From: Absicoccus intestinalis
Lineage (GTDB): Bacteria; Bacillota_I; Bacilli_A; Erysipelotrichales; Erysipelotrichaceae
Length of the DNA: 64,000 bases
Direction of reading: 5' to 3'
Assembly: GCF_033971885.1 (NCBI RefSeq)
Contig: NZ_JALBUS010000010.1
Span: 1-64,000 of the forward strand
This document shows positions 52,252 through 61,168 of this stretch, piece by piece (within the stretch, counting starts at the first letter, position 1; every line of letters begins with the position of its first letter). The notes below the pieces were generated by a model. It was not told the DNA's origin, made no database searches, and was given only the letters and a program-made list of their open reading frames with translations. Made by a program: the position numbers and the translations under genes.

Positions 52252-52293
52252 GTGTACACCTCCCTTTGGTCTTTTGGTTTCTATGCGAAACAG

Positions 52294-52315
52294 AGAGCAA
52301 GCGCAAACTTGCTCT
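52294..52315 (-). promoter_or_regulatory. 5'-end hairpin in the rpsF leader
   Basis: AGAGCAAG pairs perfectly with CTTGCTCT around six bases, beginning at about the first transcribed base. It has no T run. It does not show the CCG bulge of the known S6:S18-binding leader, so mRNA stabilisation is as likely as feedback control. Confidence 0.5.
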
Positions 52316-52318
52316 GTA

Positions 52319-52347
52319 ATAGTAGCACTTATTTCCTTTGGTTGCAA
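52319..52347 (-). promoter_or_regulatory. rpsF-ssb-rpsR promoter
   Basis: TTGCAA (52342-52347), 17 bases, TACTAT (52319-52324) on the minus strand. Confidence 0.75.
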
Positions 52348-52351
52348 AGAA

Positions 52352-53224
52352 TTATTTCAATTTCTTATTCAATTCATCCGCTACTTTCTTCAATTCCACA
52401 AAATCTTCTTCCACTTGTCGTTCAGGGAATGCATTGGCCGCATGCGTATGTTGTAGATCACGAATCTTATCCATATTTTCATGGAAAGCATGGACACGAT
52501 CGGATAAATCACTTTTCTGATTTAACCAATCAATAAATTCATCTTTATGCGCATCCCAATCTGCCACATAAGCCAATCGCTTCTCTTTTTCTTTTGCACG
52601 CATATTATCCCATTTGGCCAATCGAATCGCTCGATCTTGTTCATATTGAACCTGAAAGGCTTCCATATCTTTTTGAATTTTCTCCATGATATGTTTCCGT
52701 TTGAACAAACTGATCAGTGTGAAGATAGCATCGATCACGAAGACAACGGTAAATATTTGAACAAACGGTTCCACAAATGACCATGGAACTTTTTGGCCCG
52801 AAGCATTCGCAAACATCGGATGGACAATATAAACCAACACCAACAACATGAGTCCAAATAGAGTACTATTCAACAAACAAACACGTCCATGAATATTATA
52901 CTTTTTATGCGAATAATCCCACCAACGCATATGAAAGAGCTTTTCCATCAACCAGGAAGTAAAATACTCCAAGATCGTACATAGTAAGCCCCCCACAAAG
53001 AAGATCACCAAAGGATTTGGGGTCTGGATGGGCATATTTCCTCCCAAAGGATACAAGGCAATCAAAGAACCCAATCCATAAATAGGAATATATGGCCCAT
53101 AGAAAAAACCACGATTCACAAAATGTCTTTTTCCGATGCTCACATAGGTTGTTTCACATACCCAACCAATCATCGAATAAATGATGAAATAAAAATAAGC
53201 ATAAACAAGATCAGCCCCACTCAT
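52352..53224 (-). CDS. PF06541-type membrane protein (putative ABC transporter type IV)
   Basis: A 290-residue protein. The first 180 residues have about five helices and match the PF06541 pattern: SMIGWVCETTYVSIGKRHFVNRGFFYGPY, then CTILEYFTSWLMEKLFHMRWWDYS and NIHGRVCLLNS. The last 110 residues are a charged coiled coil, often seen in this family. The ABC-transporter label in databases is unproved. Its start overlaps the dehydratase-like gene by four bases (ATGA). Confidence 0.82.
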   Translation of the reverse strand: MSGADLVYAYFYFIIYSMIGWVCETTYVSIGKRHFVNRGFFYGPYIPIYGLGSLIALYPLGGNMPIQTPNPLVIFFVGGLLCTILEYFTSWLMEKLFHMRWWDYSHKKYNIHGRVCLLNSTLFGLMLLVLVYIVHPMFANASGQKVPWSFVEPFVQIFTVVFVIDAIFTLISLFKRKHIMEKIQKDMEAFQVQYEQDRAIRLAKWDNMRAKEKEKRLAYVADWDAHKDEFIDWLNQKSDLSDRVHAFHENMDKIRDLQHTHAANAFPERQVEEDFVELKKVADELNKKLK

Positions 53225-54471
53225 TGATACTTCTCCTGTTTGGCTTGGGCATTTAGACGGGCATTGGCCATCATCAAACGAATACGATTTTCTTGATTGA
53301 CCTTCGATGCCGATGGATCATAATCAATCGGTGCAATATTGACTTGGGGATATTCTTCCTTGATTTTCTTAGTCATTCCTTTTGCGACAATGTGATTTGG
53401 TAGACAACCAAAAGGCTGACACATGATGACATTATCCACGCCCGATTTCACCAACGATACCACTTCACTTGTCAATAACCAGCCTTCACCCATTTTCACA
53501 CCTGGATCGATCACCGTTTTTCCATTGGCAATCACTTCACTAAAATCATCCGGTGGGGTAAACGTGCCATCCGCCTGAATGGCATCACGGAAGGTTTTTT
53601 GCATACGCATGATGATATCCTTGGCCAATTGATAGAAATAATGCGTTTTGGCATGCATATGATAATAGTTATAATCAATGATTCCATTTTCAATAGAATA
53701 CAACGCAAAATCCATCACGCCGGATAAAACCGGTTCAAATCCCTCTTGCATCAAATAATCTTCCAGATGTTGATTGCCTAATGGCGAATACTTCATATAG
53801 ATTTCGCCCACGATGCCAACCCGAATTTTTTTATCCGTCGTACGTTCTACGGTTTTCATACGATCGATCATGATCTTATAGATTCGTTTGGATTTGCGAT
53901 AATCCCCCGTTTCAAAAGAACCCATCAATTCATCGACAATCTCGTCAATGACTCGTTCCGTCTGTCCCGGATGTACTTCATAAGGCTGTACTTGATTTTT
54001 TAACCACATCAATGCATCCCCATATAAAGCACCATACACAACACGCAAGATCAATGGCAGTGTAAAATCGATCCCACTATCTTTTTCCAAACCGGACATA
54101 TTCGCAGAAATAACGGGAATATAGTCCCAACCTTCTTGTTCCAAGGCTTTTCGAAGTAAAGATAAATAGTTGCTGGCACGACATCCACCACCCGTTTGGG
54201 TAATGGCTAAAGCCACATGATTCAAATCATATTTCCCGCTTTTTAAGGCATCGATCATTTGACCAATGACCAATAAGGCCGGATAACACATATCATTATG
54301 TACATGAGCCAATCCTTGTTGACGAATATTGTCATTATCGGTCTCTAAGACTTCCAAATGATAGCCATTCATCTCAAAAACAGGTTTTAGAAACTTAAAA
54401 TGAATGGGTAACATACTAGGGACAAGGATCAAATGATCCTTTTTCATATCCGAGGTAAACTTCGTATACAT
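53221..54471 (-). CDS. 2-hydroxyacyl-CoA dehydratase D-component-like protein
   Basis: A 416-residue protein resembling the HgdB/HgdC-type dehydratase subunit and the C-terminal part of large activase proteins: NDMCYPALLVIGQMIDAL, QTGGGCRASNYLSLL, VGIVGEIYMKYSPLGNQHLE and MCQPFGCLPNHIVAKGM, with conserved cysteines for an Fe-S cluster. It begins at ATG 54471 after AAGGAG, one base beyond the stop of the activase gene. A true substrate is unknown; these large proteins are common in anaerobic Firmicutes without a defined pathway. Confidence 0.85.
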   Translation of the reverse strand: MYTKFTSDMKKDHLILVPSMLPIHFKFLKPVFEMNGYHLEVLETDNDNIRQQGLAHVHNDMCYPALLVIGQMIDALKSGKYDLNHVALAITQTGGGCRASNYLSLLRKALEQEGWDYIPVISANMSGLEKDSGIDFTLPLILRVVYGALYGDALMWLKNQVQPYEVHPGQTERVIDEIVDELMGSFETGDYRKSKRIYKIMIDRMKTVERTTDKKIRVGIVGEIYMKYSPLGNQHLEDYLMQEGFEPVLSGVMDFALYSIENGIIDYNYYHMHAKTHYFYQLAKDIIMRMQKTFRDAIQADGTFTPPDDFSEVIANGKTVIDPGVKMGEGWLLTSEVVSLVKSGVDNVIMCQPFGCLPNHIVAKGMTKKIKEEYPQVNIAPIDYDPSASKVNQENRIRLMMANARLNAQAKQEKYQ

Positions 54472-54472
54472 A

Positions 54473-57391
54473 TTAAGCTCCTTTCTCTGCTTTTTCTTCA
54501 ATAGCCCCTTTTAAAGAACGCAAACGAATACGGACCGCACCTAAATTATCCACTTCATCGATTTTGATCTGCGTATAGAACTTATCCGCTGATTTAAGAA
54601 TGGATTTGACCTCATCGGTCGTTACGGCATCCAGTCCGCATCCAAAACTTACCAATTGCACTAAGTGCATATCCTCGTTTTCACAAACATAATGAGCAGC
54701 CTGATACAAACGGGCATGATATGTCCATTGATTCAATACATTGGTTGGATGTGGTGCTTGTTCCGGTACGGATTCTTCTGAAACAACCACAAAACCCAAT
54801 TGTGTCAATAATTGATTGATCTGATGATTGATCAATGGATCCAAATGATACGGACGACCACACAAAACAACAATGGGATACTGATTCTTTCGAGCAAAAT
54901 CAACAAGTTCATTATGCTTGATATGTAGCTCATACATAAATTCATTATAGGCATTGACACCCGCATGCAACGCAATTTTAATATCTTTTTTCTTAAAAGA
55001 AATACCTGCTTTTTCAAAATGCACTTGAATGGCTTGAATAAATTTCTTTTCATCATCAAAAGATAAGAAAGGGGAAATAAATTTTGTATCACCCAGATCC
55101 ATATTATTTTGAATGACTTGTGGATAGTAAGCCACAATAGGACAATTGTAATGATTATCACCCAAATTTTCATCCACATTGTAGGTCATACAAGGATAGA
55201 AAATCGTATCCAAATGATAATTCAATAGTTGCTGGATATGACCATGCGTGACTTTCGCTGGGAAACAAGCCGTATCCGATGGAATGGTTTGTTGTCCCAA
55301 TTGATAGGTTTCTAAAGTACTTGGCAAAGACCAAATAACTTGATAGCCCAAAGAATCAAAGAATTGAGACCAGAAAGGCATCAAATCATAGTTATTCAAG
55401 ACCAAAGGCATCCCAATCTTCTTCTTATGTTTGTACTTAGTCCGCACCTTTTGAAGCATGGCCATTTTGATCTTATACATATCCGGCAATTCCACTTCGG
55501 CTTTATTTAATTTCAATGGACGCTCACATTTATTACCTGCAATCAAACGCGAGCCATCCGAGAAGGTATTGATCGTCAATGCGCAATGGTTCGTACAAAG
55601 ATCACAAGCCCGACTTTCCGAAGTATGACGGAAAGTATCCAGTTCCTTGGCCGTCAAAATAGCACTTGGTGTACGATGTAACTTTTGTGCATACAAAGCA
55701 GCACCATAAGCCCCCATCAAATGAGCAATGCTTGGACGAATGACATTGTATCCTAATTCTTGTTCAAAAGAACGCAATACCGCATCATTTTGGAATGTTC
55801 CGCCTTGAACAACAATATGTTTTCCAATCTCGTTTTTGTTTCGCGTACGAATAACTTTATATAAGGCATTACGAACCACTGATCGACACAAACCCGCCGA
55901 AATATCTTCAACCGTCGCCCCATTTTTTTGCGCTTGTTTGACACCACTATTCATAAAGACCGTACAACGCGTACCAAGATCAACGGGATGTTTGGCTTTT
56001 AATCCCAATTTCGCAAAAGTCTTAGAATCATAGCCTAAGGAATTCGCAAAGGTTTCAATAAAGGATCCACACCCCGAAGAACAAGCCTCATTTAAGATAA
56101 TATCATCGATATGGCCATCACGAATCTTGAAACATTTAATGTCTTGTCCACCAATATCCAAAATATAATCCACATCAGGATTGAATGTCTTGGCAGCGGT
56201 ATAATGCGCCAAGGTTTCAACCACACCCCCATCCAAATGGAAGGCATGGCGCATCAATTCTTCCCCATATCCGGTCGCATATGCACCATAGATACGAATA
56301 TCTGGATTAGTCTTATAGATTTGTTTCAAATCCGCTAATACCACATCCAATGGATTTCCTTTATTGGATGAATACGAATCATATAGGATCTCTCCGGATT
56401 CACCAATCAATGCCAATTTGGTGGTTGTCGAACCACTATCGATTCCTAAATACGCTTTATCCGTATACGTAGCTAAATCCCCATATTTCGCATCATGACT
56501 TTGGTGACGTTTCTTAAATGCTTCATAATCGGCTTCGGTTTCGAACAATGGTTCGGATTCAGACATTTCCATTGGAGCCGAAACCGCATCCGTAAGAATT
56601 TTCTCGAGTTCTTCTCGTGTATAGGTTTTATCAGCGCAAAGAGCTGTTCCTAAAGCCACATAATGAATGGCCGTATCGGGACAATTGATTTGATCATCCG
56701 TTAAATGCAACGTTTCTTGAAAACGATCACGCAAACCCGAAAGGAAGTATAAAGGGCCCCCTAAAAATAAGATATTACCCTCAATCTTATGGCCTTGTGC
56801 CAAAGATGTCACGGTTTGTCCGACAACCGCTTGAAAGATGCTCGCACAGAGATCGCTTTTCGCAACACCTTGATTGATCAGTGGTTGAATATCACTTTTC
56901 GCAAATACACCACAACGCGATGCGATCGGATAGATACGATGATATTGAAGACTCGCTTCATTCATTTCTTCCAAACTCATATTGAGCAATTGCGCCATCT
57001 GATCAATAAAAGCACCCGTACCTCCAGCACATTGAGAATTCATTCGTTGTTCGATGCTTCCTTTAAAAAATAAGATCTTGGCATCTTCTCCACCCAATTC
57101 AATGGCACAATCCGTTTCTGGATATAATTTCTTGGTGGCCATAGCGGATGCGAATACTTCTTGGACAAAAGGTAAACCGGCCATTTCACTCAAACCAATG
57201 GCACCGGAACCACTGATTGCAAATGTGAATGGTTCCTGGGTATATTTTCGTAATTCAATTAATTTATCTAAGGCCTTCTGACGTACTTGCGCTTTATGTC
57301 GTTCATAGCTACGATACATGATTTCATTGTTTTCATTCAAAACAACAGCTTTGATCGTCGTACTGCCAATGTCAAATCCAATTCGATACAT
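54473..57391 (-). CDS. Double-domain acyl-CoA dehydratase activase with DUF2229
   Basis: A 972-residue protein. Two BcrAD/BadFG ATPase domains are repeated in tandem: the first starts MYRIGFDIGSTTIKAVVL and has NSQCAGGTGAF, the second AYLGIDSGSTTTKLALI near residue 320 with NEACSSGCGSF; each contains the cluster cysteines of the activase fold. A DUF2229-type region follows from about residue 640 (RACDLCTNHCALTINTF). In many clostridia this protein and the following gene are one chain of about 1400 residues. ATG 57391 follows GGAGG. Such activases use ATP to deliver one electron to a dehydratase. Confidence 0.9.
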   Translation of the reverse strand: MYRIGFDIGSTTIKAVVLNENNEIMYRSYERHKAQVRQKALDKLIELRKYTQEPFTFAISGSGAIGLSEMAGLPFVQEVFASAMATKKLYPETDCAIELGGEDAKILFFKGSIEQRMNSQCAGGTGAFIDQMAQLLNMSLEEMNEASLQYHRIYPIASRCGVFAKSDIQPLINQGVAKSDLCASIFQAVVGQTVTSLAQGHKIEGNILFLGGPLYFLSGLRDRFQETLHLTDDQINCPDTAIHYVALGTALCADKTYTREELEKILTDAVSAPMEMSESEPLFETEADYEAFKKRHQSHDAKYGDLATYTDKAYLGIDSGSTTTKLALIGESGEILYDSYSSNKGNPLDVVLADLKQIYKTNPDIRIYGAYATGYGEELMRHAFHLDGGVVETLAHYTAAKTFNPDVDYILDIGGQDIKCFKIRDGHIDDIILNEACSSGCGSFIETFANSLGYDSKTFAKLGLKAKHPVDLGTRCTVFMNSGVKQAQKNGATVEDISAGLCRSVVRNALYKVIRTRNKNEIGKHIVVQGGTFQNDAVLRSFEQELGYNVIRPSIAHLMGAYGAALYAQKLHRTPSAILTAKELDTFRHTSESRACDLCTNHCALTINTFSDGSRLIAGNKCERPLKLNKAEVELPDMYKIKMAMLQKVRTKYKHKKKIGMPLVLNNYDLMPFWSQFFDSLGYQVIWSLPSTLETYQLGQQTIPSDTACFPAKVTHGHIQQLLNYHLDTIFYPCMTYNVDENLGDNHYNCPIVAYYPQVIQNNMDLGDTKFISPFLSFDDEKKFIQAIQVHFEKAGISFKKKDIKIALHAGVNAYNEFMYELHIKHNELVDFARKNQYPIVVLCGRPYHLDPLINHQINQLLTQLGFVVVSEESVPEQAPHPTNVLNQWTYHARLYQAAHYVCENEDMHLVQLVSFGCGLDAVTTDEVKSILKSADKFYTQIKIDEVDNLGAVRIRLRSLKGAIEEKAEKGA

Positions 57392-57460
57392 CGTTGCACC
57401 TCCACGTATTTTTTGATTATACTCGCTTTTTTCACTTTTTAACATTCAAATACTCAAAGT

Positions 57461-57487
57461 GGAAAAAAAGACATCGTTGGATGTCTT
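57461..57487 (-). terminator. Terminator after metK
   Basis: On the minus strand AAAGACATC pairs with GATGTCTTT around a four-base loop and is followed by T residues. Confidence 0.9.
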
Positions 57488-58579
57488 TTATTTCAATTCT
57501 TTAACTTGTTCCCAAGGGAAAGCAGGATCACCAAAGTGTCCATAACAAGCGGTTTTCTTATAAATAGGGCGACGAAGATCCAATTCATCAATGATATGAC
57601 CCACGCGGAAATCAAAATTCTTTTTGATGATGTCTAAAATTTCTTCATCCGAATATTTTCCCGTTCCAAATGTATCAATATTTAAAGATACAGGATCGGC
57701 TTTCCCAATGGCATAAGCCACTTCCACTTCTGCTTTGTGGGCTAAACCACTGGCAACCACTGATTTGGCAACATAACGAGAATAATAAGCAGCACTACGA
57801 TCCACTTTGGTTGGATCTTTACTGGAGAAACATCCACCACCAATGTGTCCCTTTCCACCATAGGTATCACAAACAATTTTACGTCCGGTCGTTCCACTAT
57901 CACCAAAAGAACCACCCACAACAAAACTTCCCGATGGATTGATCAAATATTTGGTGTTTTCATCTAACATTTCTGGATCAATGGAAGGTTCGATCACTTC
58001 TTTTACGACCAAATCTTTGATTTGATCTTGTGTCACATCGGCACTATGTTGCGTAGAAACTACGATCGTATCAATTCGTTTTGGTACGTCATTTTCATAT
58101 TGAACCGAGACTTGGGTCTTACCATCTGGACCTAAGACATCTGGATGTTGACGACGTACTTTGGTCAATTGACGGGCTAATTTATGCGCCAAATAAATGG
58201 GCAAAGGCATATATTCATCGCTTTCATCACAAGCATAACCAAACATGATACCTTGGTCACCAGCGCCAATTTCATCCCCATTGACCGCATTATGGATTTC
58301 TGGTGATTGTTGGTTCACGACCACATGGACATGATATTCTTCTGTATATCCAATTTCACGAATGGTATCCAAAGCAATCTTGGCATAATCCAAATTGGCT
58401 TTGGTGTTCGCTTCGCCATAAATCAATACAAAATCGTCTTTGATCGTACATTCAACGGCCATATTGGAATAGGGATCTTGTGCAAGTGCTGCATCGACGA
58501 TCGAATCGGCAACTAAATCACAAATTTTGTCCGGATGACCTTCGGTCACACTTTCACTAGTAAAGATGTAGTTTTTCAT
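57488..58579 (-). CDS. metK: S-adenosylmethionine synthetase
   Basis: A 363-residue enzyme making SAM from methionine and ATP. SVTEGHPDKICD, GAGDQGIMFGYACDES and KVDRSAAYYSRY are the expected motifs. The glycine-rich loop usually written GGGAFSGKD reads GGGCFSSKD here (two changes), and the protein is 20-30 residues shorter than most. The change affects a nucleotide-contacting loop but keeps the Lys and Asp. Regulated by the upstream SAM riboswitch. Confidence 0.96.
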   Translation of the reverse strand: MKNYIFTSESVTEGHPDKICDLVADSIVDAALAQDPYSNMAVECTIKDDFVLIYGEANTKANLDYAKIALDTIREIGYTEEYHVHVVVNQQSPEIHNAVNGDEIGAGDQGIMFGYACDESDEYMPLPIYLAHKLARQLTKVRRQHPDVLGPDGKTQVSVQYENDVPKRIDTIVVSTQHSADVTQDQIKDLVVKEVIEPSIDPEMLDENTKYLINPSGSFVVGGSFGDSGTTGRKIVCDTYGGKGHIGGGCFSSKDPTKVDRSAAYYSRYVAKSVVASGLAHKAEVEVAYAIGKADPVSLNIDTFGTGKYSDEEILDIIKKNFDFRVGHIIDELDLRRPIYKKTACYGHFGDPAFPWEQVKELK

Positions 58580-58593
58580 TTTTCCTCCTCATA

Positions 58594-58735
58594 TAAAAAA
58601 ACATACTCGTAAGAAGTATGGTTTTCGCATATACTTCTTATCGGATCTAGTTGGACCACCTTATTTGCCTCTTACAAACAGGTTGGTGCGGGATCTCAGA
58701 GCTAGGCCTCTACTCCGACTCTTGATAATGCATAT
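58594..58735 (-). promoter_or_regulatory. SAM riboswitch (SAM-I-like, divergent) controlling metK
   Basis: The leader begins TTATCAAGAG and ends GATAAG (58638-58642 pairs with 58723-58727 to form P1), with CACCAACC and GGTGGTCCAACTAGATCC in the S-box core positions. AAGAAGTAT/ATACTTCTT form an antiterminator; CATACT/AGTATG with seven T (58594-58620) is the terminator. P1 and the antiterminator are mutually exclusive. The core departs from the SAM-I consensus, so a SAM-I/IV variant is possible. Confidence 0.75.
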
Positions 58736-58791
58736 CCTATTTAAACATGATTCATTTCTTTTGACAACTAGACAGTTTGACCTATTTAACT

Positions 58792-58823
58792 AAAAAAGCG
58801 AAAGATCATTCGTCTTTCGCTTT
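58792..58823 (-). terminator. Terminator of the metG transcript
   Basis: AAAGCGAAAGA pairs perfectly with TCTTTCGCTTT around seven bases, followed on the minus strand by six T; it contains the stop of the 61-codon gene. Confidence 0.92.
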
Positions 58824-58991
58824 CTGTATGATTTTCGCAAGAAACCAAGTTCGGATCAAGCCATATGCCAATACAACCAAGCCAATCCATACCAGTTCAT
58901 CATGATCGAGAAAAAATCCAACCAGCCCAATCACAAGACCAAGACCCGCTAGTTGTAGCTGTTGAAATAAAGCTTTTTGTTCCCGTGTCAT
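58806..58991 (-). CDS. Small two-helix membrane protein coupled to metG
   Basis: A 61-residue protein of unknown function: QLAGLGLVIGLVGFFL and LVWIGLVVLAYGLIRTWFLA form two membrane helices, with basic residues at the C-terminal side (KIIQKAKDE). Its ATG overlaps the metG stop by four bases (ATGA), so it is translated by coupling; together with the shared terminator this supports a real gene. Confidence 0.7.
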   Translation of the reverse strand: MTREQKALFQQLQLAGLGLVIGLVGFFLDHDELVWIGLVVLAYGLIRTWFLAKIIQKAKDE

Positions 58992-60901
58992 GAAACTTTT
59001 GTGCCATTTGGCATCGGTTGATCGACACTTAAAATCGATAAATGCTTCTTATCCGCTGCACAAAGGATCATACCATTGGATTCGACTCCACGTAATTTGA
59101 CTGGTTTTAAGTTGGTCACAACGATTACCTGTTTACCAACCAGATCCTCTGGCTGATAATATTTGGCAATTCCACTCACAATTTGCCGTGTCTCATTGCC
59201 CAAATCAATTTGTTCAACCAGCAATCGATCCGCTTTTGGATGTTTTTCACACGAAACAATCGTTCCTACTTTTAATTCCACTTTCGCAAAATCGTCCACT
59301 TCGATCTTTGGTTCTTCCACCTTTTTTGTTTCTTTGACTGGTTTTTGGGCAAAGAACTTCTTTTCATCGATTCGCGCAAACAATGGCTGCATCTTGGAAA
59401 TCACTTGATGATCTGTTTCCAATTGACCAAAAGTGGCTAAGGAATCAAAATCGCGTTGTTGTGTTTGTAGCGCATCCAAGATCTTTTGACTAGTTTCTGG
59501 TAAGAAACTCGACAACAAGACACCACTGAAACGGATACTTTCCAATAAGTTATAGATAACAGTGGCTAATCGATCTTGTTTAGCGGGATCTTTGGCTAAG
59601 ACCCAAGGTTCTGTCTGGTCGATATATTTATTGGTTCGACGCAATAAAGTAAAGATTTCATCTAAAGCATCACCAACATGGAAATCATCCATCTTTTTGG
59701 TGACTTTAGCTAAGGTATTTTCGGCCAATTCGATCAATTCTTGATCCACCGGTTCAGAAACACCTGGATTGGTGATTTGTCCATCAAAATATTTATTTGA
59801 CATCGCAATCGTACGAGATACTAAGTTACCTAAAATATTGGCCAAATCACTATTGATACGTTCAACGACCAAAGGCCACGTAATGGTGCCATCTTGGGCA
59901 AATGGCATTTCATGTAAACAATAATAACGTACCGCATCAACGCCAAAGGCATCCACAAGATCCTCGGCATAAATCACATTTCCTTTGGACTTGGACATTT
60001 TGTCCTCGCCAATCAACAACCAAGGATGACCAAACACTTTCTTTGGCAGAGGCAGATCCAACGCCATTAAGAAGATTGGCCAATAAATCGTATGGAAACG
60101 CAAGATGTCTTTACCAATGATATGTGTGCCTGGCCAAAATTTTTTAAACTTTTCTGGTTGCTTGTCTAAATAAGGATCATATCCCAGAGTTGTAATGTAG
60201 TTGAACAAAGCATCGATCCATACATAGATCACGTGTTTTGGATCAAAATCGACCGGAATGCCCCAAGTGAAAGAAGTACGAGATACACATAGATCTTGTA
60301 GACCAGGACGCAAGAAGTTATTCAACATTTCATTTCGACGGGACTCGGGTTGAATAAAATCGGGATGCTCTTCAATATATTTGATCAATCGTGGTGCATA
60401 TTTCTGCATATTGAAAAAGTAAGCTTCTTCTTTGGCCTTCTCGACCTTACGTCCGCAATCCGGACAACAACCATCGACAAGTTGGGATTCGGTCCAGAAT
60501 GATTCACAAGGCGTACAATACCAACCTTCATATTCTCCTTTATAGATATCACCTTGTTCATACAATTTCTTAAATACTTTTTGAACAATTTTTTCATGAT
60601 CTTTGTTGGTTGTACGCACAAAATAATCATAGCTTACATTCATCAAATCCCAGTTAGCTTGAATTTGGCCCGCTACTTGATCCACAAATTCTTGTGGCGT
60701 AATGCCTGCTTCTTTGGCTTTTTCTTCAATTTTTATACCATGTTCATCCGTACCGGTTTGAAAATATACATCATATCCTTCGGCTCGTTTATATCGTGCA
60801 ATCGCATCGGATAAAATAATTTCATAGGTATTGCCGATATGTGGACGACCCGATGTATAGGCAATCGCCGTTGTTAGATAATAAGGTCCTTTCTTTTCCA
60901 T
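58988..60901 (-). CDS. metG: Methionyl-tRNA synthetase with C-terminal tRNA-binding domain
   Basis: A 637-residue class I synthetase: RPHIGNTYEI (HIGH region), a zinc knuckle CTPCESFW...CCPDCGRK, and KMSKSKGN. Residues 535-637 are the Trbp111-type domain (VELKVGTIVSCEKHPKADRL, KPVKLRGVESNGMIL). This arrangement is normal for Bacillus-type MetRS. A Met T-box controls it. Confidence 0.98.
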   Translation of the reverse strand: MEKKGPYYLTTAIAYTSGRPHIGNTYEIILSDAIARYKRAEGYDVYFQTGTDEHGIKIEEKAKEAGITPQEFVDQVAGQIQANWDLMNVSYDYFVRTTNKDHEKIVQKVFKKLYEQGDIYKGEYEGWYCTPCESFWTESQLVDGCCPDCGRKVEKAKEEAYFFNMQKYAPRLIKYIEEHPDFIQPESRRNEMLNNFLRPGLQDLCVSRTSFTWGIPVDFDPKHVIYVWIDALFNYITTLGYDPYLDKQPEKFKKFWPGTHIIGKDILRFHTIYWPIFLMALDLPLPKKVFGHPWLLIGEDKMSKSKGNVIYAEDLVDAFGVDAVRYYCLHEMPFAQDGTITWPLVVERINSDLANILGNLVSRTIAMSNKYFDGQITNPGVSEPVDQELIELAENTLAKVTKKMDDFHVGDALDEIFTLLRRTNKYIDQTEPWVLAKDPAKQDRLATVIYNLLESIRFSGVLLSSFLPETSQKILDALQTQQRDFDSLATFGQLETDHQVISKMQPLFARIDEKKFFAQKPVKETKKVEEPKIEVDDFAKVELKVGTIVSCEKHPKADRLLVEQIDLGNETRQIVSGIAKYYQPEDLVGKQVIVVTNLKPVKLRGVESNGMILCAADKKHLSILSVDQPMPNGTKVS

Positions 60902-60904
60902 ATC

Positions 60905-61128
60905 TCATTCCTCCTTAAAAAAAGAGCTTTCATCCAAGGACGAAAGCTCGTGGTACCACCTTAGTTCATGTATCAAAGATACACCTCAAACCCGTAACGA
61001 GGGTCACGTTCCTTACTCACCATTCATAAGGAAAGCTCCAAGTCCATTTTCCATACTTCCATTTATTCTTTTTCACCAAACAAGAACTCTCTACAAAATT
61101 TCCATATGTACTCTACTTTTCATCGCTT
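60905..61128 (-). promoter_or_regulatory. T-box riboswitch, methionine specifier, for metG
   Basis: The T-box AGGTGGTACCACG is followed by a terminator GAGCTTTCGTCC/GGATGAAAGCTC with seven T (60917-60949). The specifier codon ATG (61045-61047) precedes GAC and TTGGAGC, the same geometry as in the lysS leader. Stem I has the AGAG and GGTGAAAA elements. Confidence 0.95.
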
Positions 61129-61134
61129 TGTATC

Positions 61135-61163
61135 ATTATACGGCAACTCATACAAACTCTCAA
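61135..61163 (-). promoter_or_regulatory. metG promoter
   Basis: TTGAGA (61158-61163), 17 bases, TATAAT (61135-61140), lying directly beyond the stop codon of the RDD-PHP gene. Confidence 0.8.
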
Positions 61164-61168
61164 CTCTT

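Noticed and set aside
52252..52316. The known S6:S18 autoregulatory leader motif before rpsF
   Set aside because: Only a plain hairpin is present; I could not find the conserved CCG bulge or the second pairing element.
54465..54480. A frameshift or nonsense error breaking one large activase gene
   Set aside because: A proper ribosome site and start codon follow the stop directly, and both parts keep intact domains; treated as two genes, with the check noted in the findings.
58594..58735. A T-box leader before metK, because of the segment AAGGTGGTCC
   Set aside because: The leader is too short for stem I, the ACCACG part of the T-box is missing, and the start TTATCAAGAG fits a SAM riboswitch.
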